This document shows, in pieces, positions 9,706 to 16,480 of a stretch of DNA of 28,738 nucleotides. Numbering within the stretch: the first letter of the stretch is position 1; every line of letters starts with the position of its first letter. Source of the DNA: a virus; the IMG/VR virus record IMGVR_UViG_3300027881_000058, positions 1 to 28,738 of that record. The stretch is one strand, 5' to 3'. Both the position numbers and the translations under genes were made by a program. The notes under the pieces were generated by a model. It saw nothing but the letters and a program-made list of their open reading frames with translations. It was not told the origin of the DNA and searched no databases.

Positions 9706-10200
9706 ATGTCCACATCAGTTGATATCCAACTAGACCGAGCCATTCAGGATCGCATTGCTACTGCTCAAGAAGCTCGTACGCGTGACGACGGTCGAGGCGC
9801 CTTTAGCATCACTTACAAATTCGGCAACGCCGCAGCCATTGACTTCGGCGCTTCTAACACTTCAGTAATTGCCCCTCCAGCTGGACTCCGCGGCAGGATC
9901 GTATCGTGTGACGTCTATGACGTCACAGAACTGTTCAACGACTTGGCGGGCGCGGGCGCGCAGGGCGCCCACGTGCTGGTTGGTACTGCAGCTGATACCA
10001 ATAAATACGCCTCGATACCGAATGCCACCACTGGTTTTGTCGAACTGGCTGCAGATGCAGGTGCAAACTTCGCTATCACTGACGGCGTGACGACTGTACT
10101 GCCTGCTGATACTGACATCTTGGTTTCATTCATTCAGTCTAATCACGCTGCGCCAGCTGGCAAAGCGTCCGTCTCACTCACAATCAACTTCTTCGTATAG
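9706..10200 (+). CDS. Virion surface-type protein, second tandem paralogue
   Basis: This 164-residue protein aligns by eye with its neighbours over the whole length: LDRAIQDRIATAQE, FSITYKF, DFGAS, AGLRGRIVSC, DVTELF, HVLVGT, VLPADTDILVSF and a final VSLTINFFV. It has a longer middle loop (Gly/Ala-rich around residue 85) than copy one. The ribosome site TAGGAAA includes the stop codon of the previous gene, so translation is probably coupled. Function is unknown beyond the virion context; divergence between copies implies the duplication is old or under diversifying selection. Confidence 0.75.
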   Translation: MSTSVDIQLDRAIQDRIATAQEARTRDDGRGAFSITYKFGNAAAIDFGASNTSVIAPPAGLRGRIVSCDVYDVTELFNDLAGAGAQGAHVLVGTAADTNKYASIPNATTGFVELAADAGANFAITDGVTTVLPADTDILVSFIQSNHAAPAGKASVSLTINFFV

Positions 10201-10209
10201 GAAAATACA

Positions 10210-10701
10210 ATGGGTAGCACAGGATCACAATTCGGATCAGCCGCAATCATCACCGATCGAGCGATCCAAGAACGAATCGCCACATCGGTTGAAGCTCAAT
10301 TGGGCGGCACGCCGCTATACAGCGAAGTGGATGCATTCACCATCACGTACATCTTCCCCGCTCAGGACGTTGGCGCAGGCACCAAGACCGAACTCATCGA
10401 GGGTGTCGAAGGATTTCGTGGTACAGTCAGAGCCATCACCGTCTACGAGTGTACTGAGCTGTACTCTGGCGATGACGCCTATGTTGATATTGGTATCGCA
10501 GCTGGTAACCTTGATGCCTACATCGACGGCGCGGACTTCGGCGTTGCATTGGCTGTGGGCGGGTCACTTACATTGGACCTTACTGCTGGTGTGACTGGCA
10601 CGATTCCAGTCGGCGAGAACATAGCCTGCACGTTCGCTACCCCTGATACAGGCTCTGATGGTATCGCGACCTACGCAGTAACGATCCAGTACTACCTATA
10701 G
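10210..10701 (+). CDS. Virion surface-type protein, third tandem paralogue
   Basis: This 163-residue product has the same framework: ITDRAIQERIATSVE, FTITYIFPAQDVGAG, GFRGTVRAITV, ECTELY, VDIGIAAGNLDAY, GTIPVGENIACTF and a final YAVTIQYYL. It differs from the other two by a longer N-terminus and an acidic middle. The TAGGAAA ribosome site again overlaps the previous stop. As the last of the array it is followed 12 bases later by the endolysin. No catalytic residues are evident; a structural role is inferred. Confidence 0.75.
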   Translation: MGSTGSQFGSAAIITDRAIQERIATSVEAQLGGTPLYSEVDAFTITYIFPAQDVGAGTKTELIEGVEGFRGTVRAITVYECTELYSGDDAYVDIGIAAGNLDAYIDGADFGVALAVGGSLTLDLTAGVTGTIPVGENIACTFATPDTGSDGIATYAVTIQYYL

Positions 10702-10713
10702 CGCGTACATGAC

Positions 10714-11154
10714 ATGGCCTTCAACAGAGCCCGGCTTGAAGATCACATCAAGCGAGCCGAGGCTCCTGATGGTAAGGCCATTCGCTTCCCTTATGAGGAC
10801 TCTGTTGGGCTGATCACGATTGGTTGGGGCCGGAACCTTGATGGTAAGGGGCTCAGCCTCAAAGAGTGCCAGCTCCTGTTCGACAACGACCTCCACGACG
10901 CCCTCCAAGGTGCCGCCCTGCTCCCATATTGGGAACAGCTTGATGGCCCACGGCAGATGGTGGTCGTGGATATGATCTTCAACCTCGGGTTGACCCGGTT
11001 CTTGAAGTTCATAAAATTGAATAAGGCACTGCTAATTCAAGATTATTTGCGCGCGGCCCACGAAATGCTGGACTCAAAGTGGTACACTCAGGTTGGCCGA
11101 CGAGCCAAGAAGCTAAGACGAATCATGCTCACAGGAGAGTGGACAGATGGCTGA
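10714..11154 (+). CDS. Endolysin, GH24 (T4-type) lysozyme
   Basis: This 146-residue protein is a muramidase of the T4 lysozyme family that cuts the peptidoglycan sugar backbone. The catalytic triad is visible as Glu16 (KRAE), Asp29 (FPYEDSVG) and Thr35 (LITIGWGRNL), with the typical Asp-x5-Thr spacing. MVVVDMIFNLGLTRF and YTQVGRRAKKLRRIM match the later helices of the family. No signal peptide or SAR segment is seen, so it should wait in the cytoplasm for a holin. It overlaps the next gene by 8 bases. The ribosome site is poor; coupling to the upstream paralogue is likely. Confidence 0.92.
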   Translation: MAFNRARLEDHIKRAEAPDGKAIRFPYEDSVGLITIGWGRNLDGKGLSLKECQLLFDNDLHDALQGAALLPYWEQLDGPRQMVVVDMIFNLGLTRFLKFIKLNKALLIQDYLRAAHEMLDSKWYTQVGRRAKKLRRIMLTGEWTDG

Positions 11155-11338
11155 CGTAAGAGATAAAGTCAGGAAGAAACTAAGAATCGACGTTGCTGAA
11201 AAGCAGACTAAAGCTGCTGTAGATGCTACGAGGAAGAAGCTGAGAATCGACGTTGCTGAGAATAAGCTGGAGGCAATGCTTGCCAAGCTTAAGAAAAAGA
11301 AAAAGAAAAAGCACGGCGGACCAAGAACAGGAAGGTAG
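11147..11338 (+). CDS. Small Lys-rich protein with duplicated motif
   Basis: This 63-residue, very basic protein contains RKKLRIDVAE twice, 20 residues apart, and a tail with eight consecutive Lys before HGGPRTGR. The first half looks helical and amphipathic; the tail could bind nucleic acid or membrane. It starts inside the end of the endolysin gene, with AGGAGAG upstream as a ribosome site, and its stop lies in the ribosome site (AGGTAGGAA) of the next gene. Function is unknown; a head-associated or packaged basic peptide is one possibility. Confidence 0.65.
   Translation: MADVRDKVRKKLRIDVAEKQTKAAVDATRKKLRIDVAENKLEAMLAKLKKKKKKKHGGPRTGR
11171..11262 (+). repeat. Two near-identical 32-base direct repeats
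   Basis: The segments 11171-11202 and 11231-11262 differ at only a few bases and lie exactly 60 bases apart in the same frame. They encode the two RKKLRIDVAE motifs of the Lys-rich protein, so this is an internal coding duplication. Confidence 0.8.
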
Positions 11339-11343
11339 GAACA

Positions 11344-11643
11344 ATGGCTGACTTAAAGAAAGCACTTTCGGGTATTGCATCCAGCACGGATAGAATCGCT
11401 GCGTTTGACGCTGCCGAGGAGGCTGAAGTCGAGGCTGTTGATCCGATCGATGTTGCGGATCCGCAAGTAGTTGAAGAGGGCATAGGGATGGGCGTGCCCG
11501 CGTTCAACAGTGCAGACGCTGCAAAAAGGCAGATGCTCCTGAACAGGATGAAGGCTCTTAAAGCGCGCCCCGACTTACAGGCCCGCATTGCTTTGCAGAT
11601 CAAAGCAATGGACGATGCTGCAAGGGCTCTCGCAGCTGAATAA
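11344..11643 (+). CDS. Small acidic-to-helical virion-region protein, unknown
   Basis: The 99-residue product has an acidic middle (AEEAEVEAVDPIDVADPQVVEE) and a helical, basic C-terminal half with AAKRQMLLNRMKALKARP and AMDDAARALAAE. It has no membrane span or known catalytic motif. It lies between the Lys-rich peptide and the capsid-cement-like protein, so an assembly or head role is possible but unproven. A ribosome site TAGGAA sits 4 bases before the ATG. Confidence 0.7.
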   Translation: MADLKKALSGIASSTDRIAAFDAAEEAEVEAVDPIDVADPQVVEEGIGMGVPAFNSADAAKRQMLLNRMKALKARPDLQARIALQIKAMDDAARALAAE

Positions 11644-11652
11644 GGAGACACC

Positions 11653-12066
11653 ATGGCAGACTTATCACCAGCAGCGGCAAACATAGTTGCTGACTACCAA
11701 GCAAAGATCAAGACAGGCGTAGCCGCCGAAGCAATCAGTGCAGGCGAAGCCCTGTATATTGACTCGACCGACGACGACGAGCTGGCGCTGGCAAAGCACG
11801 ACGGTACTGAGGCTGAGGCCCAGGCTGTAGGCATTGCTATTGCTGATGCAGCTAACGGTGCCACCGTGACGTACATCACGGAAGGCGAGCTAGCACTCGG
11901 CTCCATACTGACCGCCGGTGTGGTCTATGGGCTGAGCGCGACGTACGGTGCTGTCGCTCCGATCACAGACACTGGCTCTTCTGACTACGTGACCGTCCTC
12001 GGTGTGGCGAAGTCGGCCGGAACCCTAGAAGTCAAGATCATCATCAGCGGCGCCACTCTGGCGTAG
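11653..12066 (+). CDS. Capsid decoration (cement)-like protein, DUF2190-type
   Basis: This 137-residue protein has the look of small phage head-decoration proteins of the DUF2190 group: GEALYIDSTDDDELALAKHD near residues 30-50, then AVGIAIADAANGATVTYIT, GSILTAGVVYGLSATYGA and a C-terminal VLGVAKSAGTLEVKII. These are short beta strands with Gly/Ala turns. The family binds to the outside of capsid shells. The ribosome site AAGGAGA is strong. Assignment rests on overall pattern, so the family name is likely but not certain. Confidence 0.68.
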   Translation: MADLSPAAANIVADYQAKIKTGVAAEAISAGEALYIDSTDDDELALAKHDGTEAEAQAVGIAIADAANGATVTYITEGELALGSILTAGVVYGLSATYGAVAPITDTGSSDYVTVLGVAKSAGTLEVKIIISGATLA

Positions 12067-12070
12067 TCTC

Positions 12071-12250
12071 ATGAGCTTCCGAGAAAAGCTCAATTCCCGC
12101 AAGTTGTGCATGGCAGCGGGATGCATCCTCATAGCCACTGTGTTACTTGTCGCTGAGAGCATAGAAGCTGAGCACTGGGTCACCGTGGTGATCACCGTGG
12201 CCGGCGCATACATGGCAACCCAAGCATGGGTGGACAAAGGCAATGGCTGA
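12071..12250 (+). CDS. Two-span small membrane protein, holin candidate
   Basis: This 59-residue ORF starts 4 bases after the preceding stop. It has a basic N-terminus (MSFREKLNSRKL), a first hydrophobic segment (CMAAGCILIATVLLVAESI), a short polar turn (EAEH) and a second segment (VTVVITVAGAYMATQAWV), ending in DKGNG. Two spans with a tight turn fit a class II holin, which would release the endolysin encoded 0.9 kb upstream. The spanins follow 0.6 kb downstream, which supports a lysis role. The ribosome site is weak and coupling is assumed. The other candidate is the one-span protein at 8862. Confidence 0.65.
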   Translation: MSFREKLNSRKLCMAAGCILIATVLLVAESIEAEHWVTVVITVAGAYMATQAWVDKGNG

Positions 12251-12280
12251 GAGAAAAACTTGACGACGTGAGAAAATAAC

Positions 12281-12889
12281 ATGAATATATTTAAGAAATT
12301 GCTTTACATCCTCAGCTGGATACCACTGGGCATCCTGAACTTCGCACTGCTCTTGGTGGGCATCCCCATTGTCGCGCTCTTCGCTGGCCTTGACCAGACA
12401 GAGTGGCCACGCTGGACGTGGCTCTGGCAGAACGAGGAAGACGCCGGCGAACCGTGGTGGTACATAAAGAGATTCCCTGATGGCTCCCCTTGGCTGCGCA
12501 TACGCCTCGGTGAGAACATGGGGGGCTTCGATCCGAACTACCTGATCGTGTTCGCCCGCCACAACAAGTGGGTACGCCAGTGGAAGTATTCAGCGTTCCG
12601 CAACCCGGTCAACAACCACCGCTTCCTAATCACAGAGCCAACGGAATACAATTCAGTCGGTCACCCCGGCGCGTTCGAAGCTGAGCCGCAGACGCTACTG
12701 CTAGGGAAGAGACGCTCGTGCTCGGGCTGGCGATGGTCAGGGTTCTTCGCAGGGTACAAGCGTACGTGGCTCAAGGGTCCTGGAAAATACTCAGAGATTT
12801 ATTTTGGTTGGAAGGTGGGCAGCGAAGTGCCCGGCTTAGGATTTACGGTGCAGCTGCGATTCAATCGAGACTACGTGGCGTATTTATAA
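12281..12889 (+). CDS. Membrane-anchored Trp/Arg-rich phage protein (DUF7338-like?)
   Basis: This 202-residue protein has a hydrophobic N-terminus of about 35 residues (LLYILSWIPLGILNFALLLV and following) that could form one long or two short spans, then a soluble part very rich in Trp, Arg, Phe and Tyr (WPRWTWLWQNEED, KWVRQWKYSAFRNP) and a C-terminal RFNRDYVAYL. It resembles a phage protein family that I recall as DUF7338, function unknown; I hold this loosely. It ends with TAATG overlapping the i-spanin start, which ties it to the lysis genes. Confidence 0.65.
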   Translation: MNIFKKLLYILSWIPLGILNFALLLVGIPIVALFAGLDQTEWPRWTWLWQNEEDAGEPWWYIKRFPDGSPWLRIRLGENMGGFDPNYLIVFARHNKWVRQWKYSAFRNPVNNHRFLITEPTEYNSVGHPGAFEAEPQTLLLGKRRSCSGWRWSGFFAGYKRTWLKGPGKYSEIYFGWKVGSEVPGLGFTVQLRFNRDYVAYL

Positions 12890-13311
12890 TGAGTAAAATC
12901 ATAGGGTTGCTGTTCAAATCCGCAATTGGTCGCTGGGTAACTGGGGGATTAGTCATTTTGTTACTAGGTAGCGCGGGGCTGATGTGGCATAATCACAAGC
13001 AGGGATTGCGCGAAGAAGGAAAACAAGAATGCATACAGGCAGTCAACCAAGAAACTCTTACGATACTGCAGGAACAGCTTGCCGCGGAGCGGGCTGTAAA
13101 TGTAGAGCTAGTGAAGTTGGGTGTCGCCAGAAACGCTGTGAATGCGGAGGCGACTGCCCGACACCGAAGTGCGGAGGCCAAGGTGTCGGAATTGAAAAGA
13201 CAAATAGCGGAGCAGGAACAGAATGATGAACCATACAATGCGTGGGCTAACACTCCTCTTCCTGCTGGTGTTGCTGCAAGGCTGCAGCTCCTCAGCGCCG
13301 GAGATAATTAG
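12889..13311 (+). CDS. Rz: i-spanin (Rz-like)
   Basis: This is the inner-membrane spanin subunit, 140 residues. An N-terminal span lies at about residues 16-33 (WVTGGLVILLLGSAGLMW), followed by a periplasmic coiled coil of about 80 residues with heptads, and a C-terminal segment YNAWANTPLPAGVAARLQ that matches the classic Rz ending. The start is set by the TAATG overlap with the previous stop; the frame is open further upstream but that part overlaps the previous gene. With the o-spanin it fuses inner and outer membranes at the last step of lysis. Confidence 0.9.
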   Translation: MSKIIGLLFKSAIGRWVTGGLVILLLGSAGLMWHNHKQGLREEGKQECIQAVNQETLTILQEQLAAERAVNVELVKLGVARNAVNAEATARHRSAEAKVSELKRQIAEQEQNDEPYNAWANTPLPAGVAARLQLLSAGDN

Positions 13312-13501
13312 AGTTCCATACGAGAGGACTATCGTTGAAAAAGTCTACGCCCCCGAAGCGCTTCTGGAACCGTGCGCCGTCCCTGACTTGGTTGCGCTCG
13401 AAACCAACAAAGATATTGAGACCGCCCTCGGGGAAGCTATTGTTTCTCTCGAAACGTGCAACAAGGATAAAGAGCGCATCCGAGAGTGGGAAGCCGAGTA
13501 A
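13223..13501 (+). CDS. Rz1: o-spanin (Rz1-like outer-membrane lipoprotein)
   Basis: This 92-residue protein starts within the i-spanin gene in another frame and runs past its end, the normal overlapping spanin arrangement. A lipoprotein signal is clear: MMNHTMRG, a hydrophobic core, then the lipobox LLQGC with Cys21 as the lipidated residue. The mature part is short, begins with SSSAPEIIRVPYERTI and ends in a charged helix. CAGGAACAG before the ATG serves as ribosome site. It is longer than lambda Rz1 and not especially Pro-rich. Confidence 0.86.
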   Translation: MMNHTMRGLTLLFLLVLLQGCSSSAPEIIRVPYERTIVEKVYAPEALLEPCAVPDLVALETNKDIETALGEAIVSLETCNKDKERIREWEAE

Positions 13502-13504
13502 GCC

Positions 13505-14032
13505 ATGAATTTCGTTAGGGATTTCTGGGACATCATCTGGGAAGTTCTCGGGTGGTTCCAAGTGATCACGTTCCTCGACGAGTGGGAAGAAGGCGTTGTC
13601 CTCCAGCGTGGCATCTACCGTCGCACTGTGAAGAAAGGCTGGTGGCTGCACTGCCCACTAGAGATCGACGAGTTCCACACGATGAACGTCAGGCCCACTG
13701 CCATGGAGCTGGCAGAGCAGGCACTCACGACGCGCGACAACAAGAAGATCATTTGTCGCGGCGTACTCATGTGGGCCATCTTCGATATCAAGAAATGCAT
13801 CCTCGACGTGGAGGATGCCAGCGACTCACTCAATGATCTCGCTGTGGGTATCATCCAAGAGCAGGTTGAGATGCAGGACTGGGGATATATCCGGAGCCCT
13901 GAGTTCCGTGCTGACGTGAAGAAAGCACTGCAACGACACGCTCGTGTGTGGGGTATCAGCGTGAAGAAATTCAAGTTCCAAGACCTCGTCTTGGCTGACT
14001 CACACAAGGTATTCGGAGGACTGGCAGAATGA
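13505..14032 (+). CDS. SPFH/Band 7 (stomatin-prohibitin-HflC-like) domain protein
   Basis: The 175-residue product has a hydrophobic, Trp-rich N-terminus (FWDIIWEVLGWFQVI) likely to lie in or on the inner membrane, followed by a Band 7 pattern: EEGVVLQRGIYRRTVKKGWW, then FHTMNVRPTAMELAEQALTTRDNKKI, RGVLMWAIFDIKKCI, AVGIIQEQVEMQDW and a C-terminal GISVKKFKFQDLV. These match the beta strands and final helix of the SPFH fold. Host members (HflK, HflC, QmcA) make cage-like rings around membrane proteases. The phage copy lacks the long coiled coil of host proteins, so it may be a minimal form. It follows the o-spanin by 3 bases and overlaps the next gene (ATGA). Confidence 0.82.
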   Translation: MNFVRDFWDIIWEVLGWFQVITFLDEWEEGVVLQRGIYRRTVKKGWWLHCPLEIDEFHTMNVRPTAMELAEQALTTRDNKKIICRGVLMWAIFDIKKCILDVEDASDSLNDLAVGIIQEQVEMQDWGYIRSPEFRADVKKALQRHARVWGISVKKFKFQDLVLADSHKVFGGLAE

Positions 14033-14313
14033 GATTCAGGCGGCGAGAGCCCTACCGGTGGCGCAAAGGCGACTGGTTCCTCGACAAGAAGTCCAAGAAG
14101 GTACGCACGTGGCCACTGAAGCTGGGGATCATCCTCCTTGGCGGCTACAGCCTGTTCATGACAGGCAATGAGATCTACCGAGCGGCCAACGAAGAGGGCT
14201 ACGAGCGAGGGATCAATAAAGGCTACCGGGCGGGCCACAAAGCGGGCCAAGAGTCAGTGGCGTGCCCACAGCCGTGGCAGACAAGTATGGCAGCCCCTGC
14301 CATAATCGACTAA
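14029..14313 (+). CDS. Small one-span membrane protein, unknown
   Basis: The 94-residue protein has a very basic N-terminus (RFRRREPYRWRKGDW), one span at about residues 29-46 (PLKLGIILLGGYSLFM), and a soluble part with Gly/Tyr-rich repeats (EGYERGINKGYRAGHKAGQE). Positive residues before the span predict the N-terminus inside. The gene overlaps the SPFH gene by 4 bases (ATGA), so the two are probably made together and may act as partners in the membrane. Function is unknown. Confidence 0.68.
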   Translation: MRFRRREPYRWRKGDWFLDKKSKKVRTWPLKLGIILLGGYSLFMTGNEIYRAANEEGYERGINKGYRAGHKAGQESVACPQPWQTSMAAPAIID

Positions 14314-14346
14314 GCTCTCTATAGGTAACCCACCGGACAAATTAGC

Positions 14347-15135
14347 ATGGCCAGAAATAAAGCAGGATTCAGTATCAACTCACTCGACCCCAGGTTGCTC
14401 GCTGCGGCTGGCCGTGTCGATGGCGTCACATCTATTGTTACGCAGGGCGTTAATGCAGCCGTAGGCACAGCGTATGAAGACGTGTGGATACCCGGCGGGA
14501 CGTTGGTTCACTTGACCGCGGCCACTGTTCTTGAGCTGGCGTCGTCTGATAACACACAGGACAAAGCCGCTGGTGCAGGCGCACTCACCGTGCAGATAAG
14601 GGGCTGGGATGGCGACTATGCGGAGCTGAACGAAACGATGACGATGAACGGCACCACGATGCTAACCACCACTGGTTTGTTCTTGGGCGTTAACTCTGCG
14701 CGGGTCCTGACTGCCGGCTCCGAGCTAGATCCCAAGGGCATTATCGATATCGCTGATGACGCCACTACTTGGGTAGCTGGTGTCAACCAAGACGCCACTA
14801 AGACTGTGGCATATCTCCCCGCTGGTGCCGTCGAGACGCAGCAGGCCTTCTACATGGTGCCTGCCGGCTTCACCGGCTACCTGACTGGCGTGCATGTGAC
14901 CCCAGCGCCCGGCAAAACTATAACGTACCGCTTGCGGGCGTACGACTTTGCAGGCTCCACCGAGCGCACGGTGCACGAAGGTGTCGTGCCCGACGGCATC
15001 GAACTTGACAAAGCCCTCCCATTCATACCAATCGCTGAGAAGACTCTGCTCCGCTTACAGGCCAAAGTGAGTGCCACCACTGCTTTGGTAGCAGGTGGAT
15101 TCGAAATGACTTTGATAGACAACTCCAAGGTATAA
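14347..15135 (+). CDS. Virion structural protein, beta-rich, unknown
   Basis: This 262-residue protein starts with MARNKAGFSINSLDPRLLAAAGRVDGVTSIVTQG and continues with Gly/Thr/Ala-rich beta strands (LTVQIRGWDGDYAELNETM, FTGYLTGVHVTP, GGFEMTLIDNSKV). No catalytic motif or signal peptide is seen. Proteins of this sort in phage late regions are usually head or tail surface components. It is followed 3 bases later by the first of two small paralogues, which suggests that the products assemble together. The name is contextual. Confidence 0.68.
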   Translation: MARNKAGFSINSLDPRLLAAAGRVDGVTSIVTQGVNAAVGTAYEDVWIPGGTLVHLTAATVLELASSDNTQDKAAGAGALTVQIRGWDGDYAELNETMTMNGTTMLTTTGLFLGVNSARVLTAGSELDPKGIIDIADDATTWVAGVNQDATKTVAYLPAGAVETQQAFYMVPAGFTGYLTGVHVTPAPGKTITYRLRAYDFAGSTERTVHEGVVPDGIELDKALPFIPIAEKTLLRLQAKVSATTALVAGGFEMTLIDNSKV

Positions 15136-15138
15136 GGC

Positions 15139-15435
15139 ATGTCAGAAGTAATCGCAATTGCCACGACCGTAACCACGGACACGAACACAGACTACACAGT
15201 TCCGATGGCCTACGGTCACCCGGAACTATTTCTGCAGGTCGATATCAGCGGCACGTATACCATACAGATCCTCGGCAAGCTGCATGCAGACGCCTCATAC
15301 GTTGAGGTCGTTGCAGCGGCGACGGCCAGCTACATCCAGCCAATTGCGTTCATGCCGTACCTGCGTATCACCACTTCGGGAGGAGCCGACACGCCCATCA
15401 TGAGCGCGTGGATTATGATCGGAGACACACCGTAA
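15139..15435 (+). CDS. Small beta-rich virion protein, first of a pair
   Basis: The 98-residue protein shares its framework with the next gene: a short N-terminal strand, then VPMAYGHPELFLQVDISGTY, IQILGKLHADASYVEV, QPIAFMPYLRITTSGGADTP and a C-terminal MIGDTP. The pattern is a small beta sandwich with no catalytic residues. A surface or decoration role is likely given the surrounding genes. The stop overlaps the next start (TAATG). AAGGTATAAGG lies just before the ATG. Confidence 0.7.
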   Translation: MSEVIAIATTVTTDTNTDYTVPMAYGHPELFLQVDISGTYTIQILGKLHADASYVEVVAAATASYIQPIAFMPYLRITTSGGADTPIMSAWIMIGDTP

Positions 15436-15728
15436 TGGAAGTAATCACGGTCGTAGATGCCACAGTTGATGACGAGACCAACGACGTCACGTTGCCGACT
15501 GCCTATGAGCACTCGGAAATGATTATTCAGGTCGAGATCTCAGGCACGTTTACCGTGCAGGTGCTCGGCAAGATACACGCGTCAGCCACGTACATCGAGC
15601 TGATCGCTGAGGGGACAGTTAACGTACTCCAACCGCTGGCGTACATGCCGTACATCCGCGTCATCACTTCGGGCGGAGCCGCCACACCTATCTGTAGCGT
15701 GTACGCACTGATTGGCGACGCCCCATAG
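15435..15728 (+). CDS. Small beta-rich virion protein, second of a pair
   Basis: This 97-residue protein is a clear paralogue of the one before, with LPTAYEHSEMIIQVEISGTF, VQVLGKIHASATYIEL, QPLAYMPYIRVITSGGAATP and a final LIGDAP. I start it at 15435 because that ATG overlaps the previous stop (TAATG) and aligns with the start of the first copy; the frame is open nine codons further upstream inside the neighbouring gene. The pair is probably a tandem duplication. Confidence 0.75.
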   Translation: MEVITVVDATVDDETNDVTLPTAYEHSEMIIQVEISGTFTVQVLGKIHASATYIELIAEGTVNVLQPLAYMPYIRVITSGGAATPICSVYALIGDAP

Positions 15729-15741
15729 CAAGGGGGGGATC

Positions 15742-16470
15742 ATGCCTCTCACCTTCACAGTAGCTCGTGGCCTTACCCGAGAAGTGACCCGAAGCCTCAC
15801 TCGTGCTAGCGGTGGCGGCGGAGCCAGCCCCTTTGACAGCGTCGTGTTGCTGCTCGACTTCGCTGGGGCCGATGAGGCGACAGACATTACCGACCTGTCC
15901 AACTCTGCGCACGTAGAATCAATGGACGGGGCGGCTCAAGTAGATACCGGCCTGACGTTCTTGGGTGAGAACACTATACTCTCTCTTAATAACGCCGACG
16001 TAATAGTGTACCCGGACTCAGCGGATTGGGATTTCGGCACTGGCGACTTCACTATAGAATTTGGGTGGTACTTCGCCGGTTCAGTTCCGGCTTGGGCGGC
16101 ACCTATGGGTGGTGGATCAGGTACTACCGGGTGGAGCATAGTCCATCAGAACGGGATACCGCAAATCCGATGGACAAACGGAGTTACCTTAGTTAAGACA
16201 GAGACTTGGGCACCTGTGCATAGCACTTGGTATCACTTCGTCGTTTGTCGAGAAGGTACAAACTTGCGCATCTTCGTAGATGGTGTGCAGCTAGGCACCC
16301 CGACTACGGACTCTACTAACATCACCGGAGCGACCGGCTTGCACCTCATGGAACAGCTCGCCGCTACCAACACATTCGACGGGAGCATAGGCGCTGTCCG
16401 CATCGCTAAAGGGCATGCGTTCTACACAGAGAACTTTACCGCTCCCACGGAATTCTACCCAACCTCCTAG
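15742..16470 (+). CDS. LamG/concanavalin-like lectin-domain virion protein, copy 1
   Basis: This 242-residue protein has a short N-terminal lead-in (TREVTRSLTRASGGGGASPF) that may attach to the particle, then a LamG-type jelly roll: VVLLLDFAGADEATDITDLS, WDFGTGDFTIEFGWYF, TWYHFVVCREGTNLRIFVDG, and a final IGAVRIAKGHAFYTENFTAP. These are the hallmark strands of phage LamG proteins, which often bind glycans. The start at 15742 follows an AGGGGGGG ribosome site; an upstream in-frame ATG lies inside the previous gene. It is probably a receptor-binding or decorating protein. Confidence 0.82.
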   Translation: MPLTFTVARGLTREVTRSLTRASGGGGASPFDSVVLLLDFAGADEATDITDLSNSAHVESMDGAAQVDTGLTFLGENTILSLNNADVIVYPDSADWDFGTGDFTIEFGWYFAGSVPAWAAPMGGGSGTTGWSIVHQNGIPQIRWTNGVTLVKTETWAPVHSTWYHFVVCREGTNLRIFVDGVQLGTPTTDSTNITGATGLHLMEQLAATNTFDGSIGAVRIAKGHAFYTENFTAPTEFYPTS

Positions 16471-16480
16471 AGGGCCAGCT

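Noticed and set aside
12260-12287. TTGACG followed by GAATAT as a sigma-70 promoter
   Set aside because: The -10 match is only three of six and it overlaps a translation start; not supported.
12718-12888. Upstream extension of the i-spanin frame
   Set aside because: It overlaps the previous gene; the TAATG start and the N-terminal span fix the start at 12889.
13615-14250. Antisense ORF of 211 codons opposite the SPFH gene
   Set aside because: Low-complexity shadow of the SPFH and membrane protein genes, whose plus-strand reading is clearly the coding one.
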